A stretch of 44,784 nucleotides of DNA from Kangiellaceae bacterium (GTDB taxonomy: Bacteria > Pseudomonadota > Gammaproteobacteria > Enterobacterales > Kangiellaceae). The position numbers were made by a program, and so were the translations under genes. Every line of letters starts with the position of its first letter. Within the stretch, counting starts at the first letter, position 1. The stretch covers positions 1 to 44,784 of the forward strand of contig JABXIQ010000019.1 of NCBI GenBank assembly GCA_013373015.1. Reading direction: 5' to 3'. Below, piece after piece: positions 34,269 through 44,072 of this stretch. The notes beneath the pieces were generated by a model, which was not told the origin of the DNA, made no database searches, and was given only the letters and a program-made list of their open reading frames with translations.

Positions 34269-34672
34269 ACCGCTAAGATAACTGCGCCGAGTAACACCAG
34301 TACAGGAAGCTCATTGAATACGCGGAAGTATGTATGGCTTTTTTTGCAAGTGCCTTGGCTGAATTGTTTTTGATAATAGCCGCACACAAAATGATAAATG
34401 ACTAATAAAACAATTAAGGCCATTTTTGCATGGAACCAACCAGATGTAAGGTAATACTGCCAATTATAGGAAGCCAACCATAAGCCAAAAACAATGGTTA
34501 GCACCATAAATGGCGTAATAAAACGATAAAGTTTTTGCGCCATAAGGTTCAGCTGATTAAATGCTCCATCGTTTTCAGTCATGGCTAAATTGACAAATAT
34601 ACGCGGCAAATAAAAAATTCCAGCGAACCAAGCGACCATAAAAAAGATATGAAATGTTTTAACCCACAACAT
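34253..34672 (-). CDS. hemJ: HemJ-type protoporphyrinogen oxidase (CopD-like membrane protein)
   Basis: The 139-residue protein has four predicted membrane helices. It shows the HemJ signature LWVKTFHIFFMVAWFAGIFY with the conserved His in the first helix, a Lys in the third (WFHAKMALIVLL), and the C-terminal FNELPVLVLLGAVIL-VVKPF. HemJ converts protoporphyrinogen IX to protoporphyrin IX in many gammaproteobacteria that lack HemG and HemY. It follows the ClC gene by 15 bases in the same direction, so the two are probably cotranscribed. Confidence 0.88.
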   Translation of the reverse strand: MLWVKTFHIFFMVAWFAGIFYLPRIFVNLAMTENDGAFNQLNLMAQKLYRFITPFMVLTIVFGLWLASYNWQYYLTSGWFHAKMALIVLLVIYHFVCGYYQKQFSQGTCKKSHTYFRVFNELPVLVLLGAVILAVVKPF

Positions 34673-34687
34673 AGAGCAGCCTTATAA

Positions 34688-36538
34688 TTATTGAGATGGT
34701 AATTTTGAATAAATATATTGGTCAGTAATCATATCGCGAGTGACTACCCCATAAATACGCTCTTGATCATCTTGTGTGATGCGGTACACATAGGCAGCGC
34801 TAATTTTTCGCTGTTCCATCTTGTCGAATGCCTCTTCCAGAGTTGCTTGCAAGTTAATTGAAACCACATCTTGGCGATTGGCGGGAATTTTCATCAGGTT
34901 TACAGGTTTTTCTTTTTGTTTTTCCACGGTTTTAGTTTGCATCGTTTCTGTGCTAACTGCTGATGAGGTTTCAACTATCTGTTCGGATTCGTCGGTTTCT
35001 TGCACAGCATCATCGGTTTGTTTATCTTGTTGCTCCATCAAGTAACGCACTAAATCACTGGCAACCATTAAGGATATAACATGATCATCTTCTTTAATTA
35101 GAACCCAGCGTGGCTTTTCTACAAGCGCTTGCTCGATTTGACTGGGTGTACTACGGATATTTAAGTTGGCATAACTGCGAGACATAACTCCTGCAACACC
35201 AATACTGCGTAGCACTTGCTTGATCGGGCTGACCGTCAACTCTAAGCCGCGATCTGCCATCTGAGTTTCCCAGAACGAACGCTGCTTAAAGATTTGGGTT
35301 ACTACCATATTGGCAACAACAATTGAAAACATGCCTGGTAAAATAATGTTCGGGTTATTGGTTAATTCCAATAAAGCCATTAAGGCGGCCAGCGGAGCTT
35401 GCAATACCGCGCTCATTAACGTGGCCATGCCAACCATTGCGTAGAAACCTTCGTAACTGGCGTAAGCAGGAAATATCTGTCCGCCGACATTGCCCATAAT
35501 GCCGCCGATCATAGCGCCTAGAAATAGTGTTGGGCCAATGACACCGCCTGGTAAACCTAAGCCAGAACAGATGATAGTTGCTAAGAATTTTCCAGCAAGG
35601 GCGAGGATTAATACATTCAGCACCAACTCACCTTGAATGGCACCATTGACCGTGTCATATCCGACGCCCATTACTTGCGGAACTTGTAAGGCGATGATGC
35701 CAACGCAAGTTCCAGCAACCGTAGTCTTTACCCAAACAGGCCATTCTTTACTAAACTTGGTTACTCTGCGAGTAATAAAGATAAAGGCACTGGCAATTAT
35801 CCCTCCTACTAAACCTAATAGGAGAAAATAAGGCATTTCCGATAATGATTGAATGTCTAACTTTGAGGGCACGTTAAACGCTGCAGCACTGCCAAATACC
35901 CACTGGGTCATTACTGCGCCAGCAACTGAGGCCAAAATAATTGGAATGAAGCTTGCTACAGCATATTCCATAACAATGATTTCCATAGCGAAAATCACCC
36001 CAGCCAATGGCGTATTGAAGCTGGCTGAAATAGCCGCTGCACAGCCGCAACCGACTAAAATTCGAGTGCTATTGTTGGGTAGTTTTAATTTTTGTCCGAT
36101 CCAACTTCCCGAGGTAGAGCCTAGATGAATTCCGGGGCCTTCACGACCAACAGATTGACCAGAGGCAATGGTTAAACCTCCGATAAAAAATTGCACAATA
36201 GCATTTTTTACTGGTAGTTGGCCTTGGTGATAAGCCATACGCTCTAGTACATGGGAAACACCCACTTGACGATTTTCAGGTTTTAACTGTTGTAATAATA
36301 GGCCAACAATCAATCCGCCAACTGCTGGTAGTCCAAAATGAATCCATTGACTGAGCTCTTCGAAATCGGTGTCATGTTGTTTATCGGTTGCCCACAATAC
36401 GATGGAGCTTTCGGTGAATAAGCGAAATAAAATGTTAGAACCACCCGCAACAATGCCGCAAATTAGGCCAATAATCGCCATTAGGGCCAGTGCGTCGAAG
36501 CCCCCTAAGCGTAAACGTAAGCGATCAATTAGCGTCAT
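34688..36538 (-). CDS. ClC family chloride transporter with C-terminal CBS domains
   Basis: The 616-residue protein has the ClC membrane domain (about residues 1-430). The selectivity and gating blocks GREGPGIHLGS (gating Glu) and LGLPGGVIGPTLFLG are present, so it could be an H+/Cl- antiporter. The region corresponding to the Ser-containing GSGIP motif is less clear. A cytoplasmic pair of CBS domains follows (about residues 445-505 and 550-612), separated by an acidic, Gln/Thr/Glu-rich linker of about 55 residues. CBS pairs commonly bind adenine nucleotides. The gene is followed by hemJ. Confidence 0.9.
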   Translation of the reverse strand: MTLIDRLRLRLGGFDALALMAIIGLICGIVAGGSNILFRLFTESSIVLWATDKQHDTDFEELSQWIHFGLPAVGGLIVGLLLQQLKPENRQVGVSHVLERMAYHQGQLPVKNAIVQFFIGGLTIASGQSVGREGPGIHLGSTSGSWIGQKLKLPNNSTRILVGCGCAAAISASFNTPLAGVIFAMEIIVMEYAVASFIPIILASVAGAVMTQWVFGSAAAFNVPSKLDIQSLSEMPYFLLLGLVGGIIASAFIFITRRVTKFSKEWPVWVKTTVAGTCVGIIALQVPQVMGVGYDTVNGAIQGELVLNVLILALAGKFLATIICSGLGLPGGVIGPTLFLGAMIGGIMGNVGGQIFPAYASYEGFYAMVGMATLMSAVLQAPLAALMALLELTNNPNIILPGMFSIVVANMVVTQIFKQRSFWETQMADRGLELTVSPIKQVLRSIGVAGVMSRSYANLNIRSTPSQIEQALVEKPRWVLIKEDDHVISLMVASDLVRYLMEQQDKQTDDAVQETDESEQIVETSSAVSTETMQTKTVEKQKEKPVNLMKIPANRQDVVSINLQATLEEAFDKMEQRKISAAYVYRITQDDQERIYGVVTRDMITDQYIYSKLPSQ

Positions 36539-36715
36539 TTAGTTGTCGTATTGTGAAAAGTACGGTTCCCTACGACTGATTATTCTGCTTAAATGCGCCA
36601 TTCGAGAAACGAATAATGCTGTAAACCTGATATCAGCAGAAAAAATTAGCCATTACATTCAATTAGTTACATAATAAGTAAATGCAGCTTGAAGAACAAA
36701 TAATTTCAACGATTT

Positions 36716-37519
36716 ATGAGCAATGATCTTCATCAACCCGATTATGTGATCCGAAAAAAGCGTCCGCCCAGTTGGTATTGGAGCTGGGCAGGTGTTGCGT
36801 TGGCGATCTTTTTGGTTGCCATGGGGTTAGGCTACTGGCTTAACCAAAAGCAGCACACTTTTTCGGATACAGCCAAAGAGCAGTTTACTCAGCTTGAACA
36901 GCAGCTGGATAATGCTAATGCCGGCGTGATCCATTGGCAGCAACAATACAATGTTGAACATCAAATAACCTTGCAGTTACAACAGGAAATGCGCGAGCAG
37001 CAAATTGAAATTGCGAATTTGAGGAAAGAACACGAAGCGTTTCAACGAATTTTTGATCCAGAAGCGATAGAGTCGGGTTTGCAGATTGCCAGTTTGGTAT
37101 GGTCCTCGGCTGGTGTGTCACAGTTTAATTATCGTTTGCTGTTGATCCAAGCAAAGCAGCAAAACCGTGAAATATCGGGGACTTTTGCGATCAGTTTGAT
37201 AGGTGAGCAAGCTGGCGAGCCTAAAAACTATGAACTGACTGATATTGGCGATCTGAACGAAAACAACAGCACATTCAAGTTTAAGTACATGGACAGCCAT
37301 CAAGGACGCTTTAGTATTCCAGAGGGTTTTAGTCCTCGTTTTGTAAGGGTTACTGCGAAAATCTCTGGGCGTGGTGGCAAGGCTATATTACAAGACTTTA
37401 CTTGGCAAAGTGATGTTGAAGTCAATTCCCTTAAACAGGATAAGCAAGAACTAGCGCAACCAAGCGATAGTGAGCAGTCGAATATAACTGAGGTAGAAGA
37501 GAGCGATGTGGGGCAATAA
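36716..37519 (+). CDS. Membrane coiled-coil protein (DUF6776-like)
   Basis: The 267-residue protein has a basic cytoplasmic start, one membrane helix (about residues 25-42), a Gln-rich coiled coil (about 50-115) and a C-terminal beta-rich domain. I place it near the DUF6776 proteins often found before a bactofilin gene; its biochemical role is unknown. Its last 14 bases overlap the start of the bactofilin gene, which points to translational coupling and perhaps a shared job in envelope shape or anchoring. Confidence 0.75.
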   Translation: MSNDLHQPDYVIRKKRPPSWYWSWAGVALAIFLVAMGLGYWLNQKQHTFSDTAKEQFTQLEQQLDNANAGVIHWQQQYNVEHQITLQLQQEMREQQIEIANLRKEHEAFQRIFDPEAIESGLQIASLVWSSAGVSQFNYRLLLIQAKQQNREISGTFAISLIGEQAGEPKNYELTDIGDLNENNSTFKFKYMDSHQGRFSIPEGFSPRFVRVTAKISGRGGKAILQDFTWQSDVEVNSLKQDKQELAQPSDSEQSNITEVEESDVGQ

Positions 37520-37961
37520 AAAACAATCGAATAACGTGGATACTCTGATCGCAGAAGGAACATGCATTACTGGCGACATTACGTTTGATGGCGCTTTGTT
37601 TATTGATGGTCAAATCAATGGCAATATCAGTTGCCCGCTAGAATCTAATTCAATCTTGTCTATTGGAACTCATGGCAAAATCGAGGGTGATATCGAAGTG
37701 CCTAACGTAGTGATTTTTGGTCATGTCCAAGGTAATGTTCAAGTGAATGGTAAAGTTGAATTGAAACCAGGCTCAAAAGTTACTGGTGATTTGCGCTATA
37801 AAGTGATCGAAATGAACGCTGGTGCGCAAGTTAATGGAAAAATGATTGCTATGGGTGAAACTCAAGCGTTAGAGCACAAGCCCGAAGTTTCGGTAGTCGA
37901 TTCAAAGGCAAGCGACTCAAACGATAAGTCAGGCGAAGAAGCTAAAGCGGTTAACGCTTGA
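37506..37961 (+). CDS. Bactofilin
   Basis: The 151-residue protein has the repeated beta-helix pattern of bactofilin: TLIAEGTCITGDITFDGALF, IDGQINGNI, IEGDIEVPNVVIFGHVQGNV and LKPGSKVTGDL with regular Gly and hydrophobic spacing. A short polar tail rich in Ser and Lys follows. Bactofilins form polymers and help place cell-wall enzymes or structures. The start overlaps the coiled-coil gene upstream. Confidence 0.92.
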   Translation: MWGNKKQSNNVDTLIAEGTCITGDITFDGALFIDGQINGNISCPLESNSILSIGTHGKIEGDIEVPNVVIFGHVQGNVQVNGKVELKPGSKVTGDLRYKVIEMNAGAQVNGKMIAMGETQALEHKPEVSVVDSKASDSNDKSGEEAKAVNA

Positions 37962-38003
37962 TGGTTTGCTCTGTCTTCGTTTGATAAAACGATGCTTGAT
38001 ATA

Positions 38004-38034
38004 TTGCCGCTCAGTCCCAATATTGGGTTATAAT
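38004..38034 (+). promoter_or_regulatory. Probable erpA promoter with a palindrome in the spacer
   Basis: TTGCCG at 38004-38009 and a perfect TATAAT at 38029-38034 are separated by 19 bases. Between them lies the perfect 12-bp palindrome CCCAATATTGGG (38016-38027), which could be a repressor site. It does not have the spacing of an IscR type 2 site (CC and GG are too close). Confidence 0.5.
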
Positions 38035-38076
38035 AAGGTTGTAGTTACTTCTATTTTTAAGCGTTGAGAAAATTTC

Positions 38077-38403
38077 ATGTCAATTACCATTACCCAAGCT
38101 GCTAGTAAGAAAGTGCGCACTTTGATTGATGAAGAGCAGAATGATAACTTGAAACTGCGTGTGTTTGTTACAGGCGGCGGTTGTTCAGGCTTTCAATATG
38201 GCTTTAGCTTTGATGAAAAGCAAAACGATGTGGACACGGTGATTGAGCAAGACGGTATCAAAGTGCTAGTTGATCCTTTGAGCTTCCAGTATCTAATGGG
38301 CTCCGAAGTGGATTATACCGAAGGTTTGCAGGGTTCTCGCTTTTTGATTAACAACCCGCAAGCCAAATCAACTTGCGGTTGTGGTTCATCGTTTACCATT
38401 TAA
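38077..38403 (+). CDS. erpA: Iron-sulfur cluster insertion protein ErpA
   Basis: The 108-residue A-type carrier has the three cluster cysteines: [11 protein letters not shown] and the C-terminal [22 protein letters not shown] and [12 protein letters not shown] are typical of ErpA. It hands Fe-S clusters to apo-enzymes such as those of isoprenoid synthesis. It is followed by a strong terminator and has its own promoter, so it is a single-gene unit. ErpA next to anmK and tyrS is a known order in gammaproteobacteria. Confidence 0.95.
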   Translation: MSITITQAASKKVRTLIDEEQNDNLKLRVFVTGGGCSGFQYGFSFDEKQNDVDTVIEQDGIKVLVDPLSFQYLMGSEVDYTEGLQGSRFLINNPQAKSTCGCGSSFTI

Positions 38404-38429
38404 GCTAGATAATTCTATTTGATTATACA

Positions 38430-38453
38430 AAAGGAGCCGAGGGGCTCCTTTTT
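38430..38453 (+). terminator. Rho-independent terminator of erpA
   Basis: The stem AAAGGAGCC with GGCTCCTTT and the loop GAGG is followed by T residues, about 27 bases after the stop. Confidence 0.9.
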
Positions 38454-38508
38454 AGTAAGCATAAGGTTTGCTAAGGGCAAACATCAATCTTAAATAAGGC
38501 ATGCTTTG

Positions 38509-39000
38509 CTATAATTTTCTGCCCAAACGTTTCTCAACTTGTTTCTTTTCCCACTCAGCGCCAAAAATAAAAGGTATGTCTAATACGCCTATTGCATGAC
38601 CAATTAGGCCTACACCCCAGCCCAATGTTGGCCAAATCGCCCACAGCACCTTAGGCGTTGCGGTAAGATTGAAGATCCAAGCGGCAGGGATCATAACTAA
38701 AAAAATCAGTAAATGAATATAAAAGCCACGAAGCTCTTTAACTTGCTCAATAGCTTTAGCTTCTTCATAGGTAAGTTGTGTATCGTGTTGCATAATCGGC
38801 TCCTCGGCTGAATTGATTAGGTAGTGTTGAGACAGTTCAGACACATCAATTTCAAACACAGAAGCTAGTGATTTTAAGGTTTCAAGACTAGCATTTTCGC
38901 CACGCTCTAGTCGCTGAATGGTACGCGTGCTTAGTCCACTAATGTCGGCTAGTTGTTCTTGAGACCAGCCACGTTGTAATCGTAATTTCTTGACTAACAT
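38509..39000 (-). CDS. XRE-type regulator with a C-terminal 2TM domain
   Basis: The 163-residue protein starts with a Cro/CI-like helix-turn-helix (LRLQRGWSQEQLADISGLST then RTIQRLERGENASLETLKSLA). A linker follows and then two membrane helices (about residues 91-110 and 118-138) in the 2TM-domain style. It is likely to be a membrane-bound transcription regulator. The helix-turn-helix is closely similar to that in the gene at 43554, so the two are paralogues flanking the anmK-tyrS block. Targets are unknown. Confidence 0.85.
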   Translation of the reverse strand: MLVKKLRLQRGWSQEQLADISGLSTRTIQRLERGENASLETLKSLASVFEIDVSELSQHYLINSAEEPIMQHDTQLTYEEAKAIEQVKELRGFYIHLLIFLVMIPAAWIFNLTATPKVLWAIWPTLGWGVGLIGHAIGVLDIPFIFGAEWEKKQVEKRLGRKL

Positions 39001-39161
39001 AATCGATAATTTCGCTATTAGGCTACTGGGTTACGGCTTCAGAGCTTCGTGTATTTGTTGGAGCTATTGTGGAAAATTATACGGCAATAGGCCACGACAC
39101 CCAAACGTAATCAGAGCGACAGTTATTATAATTCAATAGTTTATATGCGAATTACGACAGC

Positions 39162-40274
39162 TTATGGCGGATAAATGGCGCCTAAAACAGCATCTCGTTT
39201 GGCGCCAGTAACCGAGCTAAGACTACCATTTAAGCCAGCTAAACTTTGTTGAGCGAGCCAAGCAAAGGCCATGGCTTCTACCCAGTCGGGGTCAACGCCA
39301 AACTCGAAAGTGCTTTGCACAGTGAAATTTGGGATCAGCTTATTCAAGCGTTCCATTAAAAAGGCATTATGTGCACCGCCACCACAGACTAAGATATCAC
39401 CTTGTTCACAGTGATTATCAATAGCATCAGCCACGCTGTGCGCTGTCAATTCCAGTAAAGTTCGTTGTACATCATTAGCTTGGTAGGCTTCGGGCAAATG
39501 AAGATCAAGCCATTCAAGATTGAAGTATTCGCGTCCAGTGCTTTTGGGAGCGGGTTCTGAAAAATAACTATCATTAAGCATTGATTCCAACAGCGAGGAC
39601 ATTAGCTCGCCTGTTCGCGCCCACTGACCATCCCGATCAAAATCTTCGCCTTGGTGTTTTTTGATCCAGCGATCCATTAAGGTATTGGCTGGCCCTGTAT
39701 CATAACCAACTACTGGCTGATTAGGTTGTAGGACACTGATGTTAGCGATCCCTCCCAAGTTTAACACAATTCGCGGTTGTGCGATTGAACCAAAAAGGGC
39801 TTGATGAAAAGCTGGGACTAAAGGTGCGCCTTGACCGCCGAGAGCAACATCTTTACGGCGGAAATCAGCAACGGTGGTGATCCCTGTCATTGCACTAATT
39901 CGGTTGGCATCGCCAATTTGAAGGGTAAAAGGGTGTTTGGCATACGGATGGTGGCGTACCGTTTGTCCGTGGCTACCAATGGCTACTATATCATTTTTAT
40001 TCAGGTTAGCCTTTTCAATTACCGCAATAGCTGCATAACCAAGTAACTCGCCGATCTGCTGATCGAGTTGGCCTAGCTCATCAATCGCATCACCGTGGTA
40101 TTCCGATTGGCTGATCGCGTGAATAGCATTTTGGATGTCAGTTGGAATAGGGTAGCTCAATGAGCTGACTAAAAGACAGCGAGTTGAGGTTGTTGTAACA
40201 GATGAGATATCTACAAGAACAGCATCAATACTATCGACGCTGGTTCCTGAGATTAAACCAATGAAATAGGCCAT
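39162..40274 (-). CDS. anmK: Anhydro-N-acetylmuramic acid kinase
   Basis: This enzyme phosphorylates and opens 1,6-anhydroMurNAc in peptidoglycan recycling. The product of about 370 residues begins MAYFIGLISGTSVDSIDAVL (phosphate-binding GTS). It shows AIGSHGQTVRHHP, ADFRRKDVALGGQGAPLVP, NLGGIANIS and CGGGAHNAFLMERL. The ATG at 40274 is preferred to 40292 because AAGGAG lies just upstream. It follows the M23 endopeptidase gene by 49 bases; both act on the cell wall. Confidence 0.94.
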   Translation of the reverse strand: MAYFIGLISGTSVDSIDAVLVDISSVTTTSTRCLLVSSLSYPIPTDIQNAIHAISQSEYHGDAIDELGQLDQQIGELLGYAAIAVIEKANLNKNDIVAIGSHGQTVRHHPYAKHPFTLQIGDANRISAMTGITTVADFRRKDVALGGQGAPLVPAFHQALFGSIAQPRIVLNLGGIANISVLQPNQPVVGYDTGPANTLMDRWIKKHQGEDFDRDGQWARTGELMSSLLESMLNDSYFSEPAPKSTGREYFNLEWLDLHLPEAYQANDVQRTLLELTAHSVADAIDNHCEQGDILVCGGGAHNAFLMERLNKLIPNFTVQSTFEFGVDPDWVEAMAFAWLAQQSLAGLNGSLSSVTGAKRDAVLGAIYPP

Positions 40275-40323
40275 AAGCTCCTTGCGGCGCAAGCTGTTAT
40301 AAGGTTTTAAGGATTATAACAGC

Positions 40324-41949
40324 TTATTTTTGTAATTTTGTAGCGTCTGTTGAGGTCGCTGATGATTCGCTATTTGCGCGAGCAAAGTAAGTGGTTCGCT
40401 CAGTTTGCAGTTTTTCCAGTAAAGGCTTGGTCTGCTCTTTGAAACGAGCTAATTCTGTCTTTGGTACAGGCGCTGCATGCGGTAACTTAACCGTACGCGG
40501 ATTGCGATGAACGCCACCGACTACAAATTCATAATGCAAATGCGGTGCTTGTGACATACCTGTTGAGCCAACATAGCCAACAATTTGACCTTGTTTTACT
40601 CTCTCGCCAGATTTAACTGCGCGTTTAGAGAAGTGTAAATATTTGGTCACAACATTATTGCCATGTTGGATAAACACATAATGACCATTATATTTGTTGT
40701 AGGCTGATTTCACCACGCGACCGTCGCCCGCGGCACGAACAGGAGTGCCTGTTGGTGCGCGATAGTCCACACCTCGATGCGGTTTTACGCGCTTTTGAAT
40801 CGGGTGGAAACGCTTAGGATTAAAGTTTGAGCTAACGTAGTTGAATTTAAGCGGAGCGCGTAAGAATGACTTGCGCAGTGCTTTACCTTCGGGCGAATAG
40901 TAAGCGGTACGATTATTCGAATCAGTGTATTGAACTGCCGCATAGTGATCACCTTGATTGGTAAATTCAGCGGAAAGAATGTCCCCATAGCCTACTTTTT
41001 TGCCGTCGATATATTTCTCTTGATATAGCACAGAGAAGTTATCGCCTTTGCGAATTTCTAGTGCAAAATCAATGTCATATTCGAATACGCCAGCTAACTC
41101 CATAATCACGCCATCAGGCAAATTAGCTTCTTTACCAGCGTTATAGAAACTGCTGCTAATGGTTGCCGTAGCAAAACGCTGTTTGTACTCAACTGCCTTC
41201 TTGTCAATTGAAACATCGAATTGCTTGTCATTGGTTTTGGTGACAACCAATGTTTCGCTCAAGCTGTAAGGATAACGCAAGGCTTGGAAGCTGTCGTCGT
41301 CGTTGGCAGCAAATTCTAGTTCATGACCTGGGCGAATTTTTTGTAATTTCTTAATCTGATCGCCAGACTTCATGATGTAATGCAGATCTTTTGAGCTAAA
41401 ACCTTGATTTTTGAAGATTTTTGCAAGGCTATCACCATTACTTACAGTGACTTTTCGCCAATCAATTTGTGGCTCTGAAGGTTGTAACCATTCAACACTT
41501 TGCTCAATAGCACTTTCTACGGTGTTCAAGGTGTTGGCAATTTCTTGCGCTGTTGCGGTTTGCTCATTGGGTGCTGAGGTCGGCACTTCAAGTGCAGACG
41601 TTGAAGCGTTTGTGTTCTGAGCCTGCTGTGGAGCAATTGTCAACGATAGCTGCCCATTTTGTTGAGACAATTCAGTCTCATGAGAGCCTTTAATTGTTGC
41701 CGATTCCGTTGTTGAAAGTGAAAGATTAAGAGGTAATGACTGAGTTGTCGTTTCTAATACTAGTGACTCTTCTCCTGGAGCCATGTTATCACTTGATGCG
41801 CTTGGCGAGCCCCATGGATAAAGGTAGCTTGCGGTTGCTACAGTGCCAGCAACCAGCGCGGTCGTCACTAAAATTCCCTTTCGACGTTGTTTTTTACGCG
41901 AAAAAAGCGGTTTTTTAGGGCCTAAACCCTTATAGTCTCGGTTAATCAT
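40324..41949 (-). CDS. M23 family peptidoglycan endopeptidase (MepM-like)
   Basis: The 541-residue protein has a basic N-terminus and one membrane helix (about residues 27-45), then a low-complexity Ser/Thr-rich stretch. A LysM/OapA-like region (DSLAKIFKNQGFSSKDLHYI) precedes the LytM catalytic domain. Zinc ligands are in PHRGVDYRAPTG (HxxxD) and PHLHYEFVV (HxH). It should cut D-Ala-mDAP crosslinks. It resembles E. coli MepM in layout, with a longer N-terminal region. It is divergent from tyrS and followed by anmK. Confidence 0.9.
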   Translation of the reverse strand: MINRDYKGLGPKKPLFSRKKQRRKGILVTTALVAGTVATASYLYPWGSPSASSDNMAPGEESLVLETTTQSLPLNLSLSTTESATIKGSHETELSQQNGQLSLTIAPQQAQNTNASTSALEVPTSAPNEQTATAQEIANTLNTVESAIEQSVEWLQPSEPQIDWRKVTVSNGDSLAKIFKNQGFSSKDLHYIMKSGDQIKKLQKIRPGHELEFAANDDDSFQALRYPYSLSETLVVTKTNDKQFDVSIDKKAVEYKQRFATATISSSFYNAGKEANLPDGVIMELAGVFEYDIDFALEIRKGDNFSVLYQEKYIDGKKVGYGDILSAEFTNQGDHYAAVQYTDSNNRTAYYSPEGKALRKSFLRAPLKFNYVSSNFNPKRFHPIQKRVKPHRGVDYRAPTGTPVRAAGDGRVVKSAYNKYNGHYVFIQHGNNVVTKYLHFSKRAVKSGERVKQGQIVGYVGSTGMSQAPHLHYEFVVGGVHRNPRTVKLPHAAPVPKTELARFKEQTKPLLEKLQTERTTYFARANSESSATSTDATKLQK

Positions 41950-42214
41950 CGTCAGAGTTAAGAAAGTGCTTTAAGTTGTAAGTGCGCAATAACCATAACC
42001 ATCTCAGGCCATTTGGTCAATGTAAAATAGTGTCAAAATGGCATTTTTTTATACTTTCGTTTGAAAATGTGAAAAAAACGCATTTTTTTCACACTTATCT
42101 AAGACAATTTGCTAGTAAATTGGTCGCAATAAGGCGTTGCAACAAGTTTTTTTTCCTGTATCTTTGGCCGAACCGACAGTGCATTAGTAATAAAGATAAA
42201 TAAATAGGTTGATT

Positions 42215-43423
42215 ATGAGCGTCACTCAGGAACAGGTTGAACAAGCATTTGCCGAAATTAAGCGCGGTGCCGATGAAATTCTGGTTGAAGAAGAGTTATT
42301 GGATAAGCTGAAAACTGGTCGTCCGCTAAAAATTAAAGCTGGATTTGATCCAACGGCTCCTGATTTGCATCTTGGACATACGGTTTTGATCAATAAATTG
42401 CGTCAGTTTCAGCAACTTGGCCATGAAGTTATTTTCTTGATTGGTGACTTTACCGGAATGATAGGCGATCCAACGGGTAAAAATGCTACTCGTAAGCCTT
42501 TGACCCAAGAAGATGTTATGGCAAACGCTGAAACCTATAAAGAGCAAGTATTCAAAATCCTTGATCCAGAGAAAACCACTATCGCTTTTAATTCGCAATG
42601 GATGGAAGAGCTGGGCGCTGCAGGTATGATCCGTTTGGCGTCACTTTCAACCGTCGCTCGTATGTTAGAGCGTGATGATTTCAAAAAGCGTTATGCCAAT
42701 GAGCAACCTATTGCTATTCATGAATTTATGTATCCTTTGGCGCAAGGTTATGATTCGGTAGCTTTAGAATGCGATGTTGAACTAGGCGGAACTGATCAAC
42801 GCTTTAACCTGTTGATGGGGCGTGAGTTACAAAAGCATTATGGACAGCAGCCGCAGACCGTATTGATGATGCCATTGTTGGAAGGTCTAGATGGCGTACA
42901 AAAAATGTCTAAGTCTTTGGGTAATTATATTGGTATAACCGAAGCGCCTGGCGTCATGTATCAAAAGATCTTGTCGATTTCAGATGACTTAATGTGGCGC
43001 TATTTTGATTTATTGTCATTCCGTAGCATCGCTGAGATTAACCAGTTTAAAGCGGATGTTGATGCTGGCACTAACCCGCGTGATATTAAAATATTGCTCG
43101 CCAAAGAAATTATTGAGCGTTTTCATGGCAAAGAAGCTGCTGAAAATGCTCAAAATGCAGCAGGCAATATCATTAAAGAAGGTGAGGTTCCTGATGGTAC
43201 GCCTGAAGTTGAGGTGGCTTTAGATGGAGCCGAACAACTACCAATTAGTGCGATCATTAATCGTGCTGGCCTTGCTATGAATGGCGCCCAGGCCAAAGAT
43301 ATGCTGAAAAATGGACGCGTGAAGGTAGATTGGGAAGTGGTTGAAGCTTCTTGCATGTTGGGTGCTGGCCGTTATTTGATTCAAGCGGGTAAAAAGAAAA
43401 TCGCTTACGTCACCATTGCATAG
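42215..43423 (+). CDS. tyrS: Tyrosyl-tRNA synthetase
   Basis: This class I synthetase charges tRNA-Tyr. The product of about 402 residues has the HIGH-type motif [14 protein letters not shown] and the KMSKS motif in [13 protein letters not shown], with [13 protein letters not shown] and [12 protein letters not shown] in the core. An S4 RNA-binding domain lies at the C-terminus. It resembles the Pseudomonas TyrZ branch, which is also upstream of an rRNA operon. The start at ATG 42215 is preferred; the earlier TTG is unlikely. Confidence 0.95.
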   Translation: MSVTQEQVEQAFAEIKRGADEILVEEELLDKLKTGRPLKIKAGFDPTAPDLHLGHTVLINKLRQFQQLGHEVIFLIGDFTGMIGDPTGKNATRKPLTQEDVMANAETYKEQVFKILDPEKTTIAFNSQWMEELGAAGMIRLASLSTVARMLERDDFKKRYANEQPIAIHEFMYPLAQGYDSVALECDVELGGTDQRFNLLMGRELQKHYGQQPQTVLMMPLLEGLDGVQKMSKSLGNYIGITEAPGVMYQKILSISDDLMWRYFDLLSFRSIAEINQFKADVDAGTNPRDIKILLAKEIIERFHGKEAAENAQNAAGNIIKEGEVPDGTPEVEVALDGAEQLPISAIINRAGLAMNGAQAKDMLKNGRVKVDWEVVEASCMLGAGRYLIQAGKKKIAYVTIA

Positions 43424-43553
43424 AATATGTAAGTGATTGATTTTTAATGCTTGGCGTATAACTGTCGTAGTATTTGTAGCTATTTTGCGTAAAAGTTTCG
43501 TAACCAAATAGATAAACCTAGCGCACACTGAATTTTTATTCGGAGTGCGCATA

Positions 43554-44072
43554 ATGAACTCAAGAGATATGAAACTTATAATCAATCAAGTGAAAAAATT
43601 GCGTGAGCAAAAGGCATGGAGTCAGACTCATTTAGCCGAGGTCAGTGACTTGAGCTTACGAACTATTCAAAGAATTGAGCGTGAACAGAAAGCATCGCCA
43701 GAATCGGTTAAGGCTTTGGCATCCGTTTTCGGTGTTTTACCAGAACATTTGTTGCTAGAGAGTGATACAGCTAGGACTTTAACCAAACAAAAAAGTCAAA
43801 ATTCCCCAAAGTTACTGGTTTCATCTACTATGGTCGCTGCAATCATAGCCTTTGTTATTGCCTTTGTATGGACCAGTGCCTCGGCTCAAGCTGATCTAAC
43901 ATTAGACATTTCAGCTTCTCTAAAACAATCAGTGGCGGATTCACAAGATGATTTTGCTGAACTTGCTGATCAAAAAGCTGTTGATGAGGGTGTTCTTGGC
44001 GGGTGGGGGCTGGAACGCTGGAACCAGTATGGCTTCTCCACACGTTGCGGGTGTTGCTGCCTTAATCATTAG
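43554..44072 (+). CDS. XRE-type membrane regulator, C-terminus disrupted
   Basis: The 172-residue reading frame has an N-terminal helix-turn-helix (LREQKAWSQTHLAEVSDLSL then RTIQRIEREQKASPESVKA), a linker and one membrane helix (about residues 88-108). A short exported region follows, but from about residue 150 it reads out of frame through the subtilase remnant, ending in a Cys-rich nonsense tail (TRCGCCCLNH). The regulator part is similar to the gene at 38509. CGGAG lies eight bases before the ATG at 43554. The true C-terminus may have been lost by recombination or by a single-base indel in the G-run near 44004. Confidence 0.7.
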   Translation: MNSRDMKLIINQVKKLREQKAWSQTHLAEVSDLSLRTIQRIEREQKASPESVKALASVFGVLPEHLLLESDTARTLTKQKSQNSPKLLVSSTMVAAIIAFVIAFVWTSASAQADLTLDISASLKQSVADSQDDFAELADQKAVDEGVLGGWGLERWNQYGFSTRCGCCCLNH

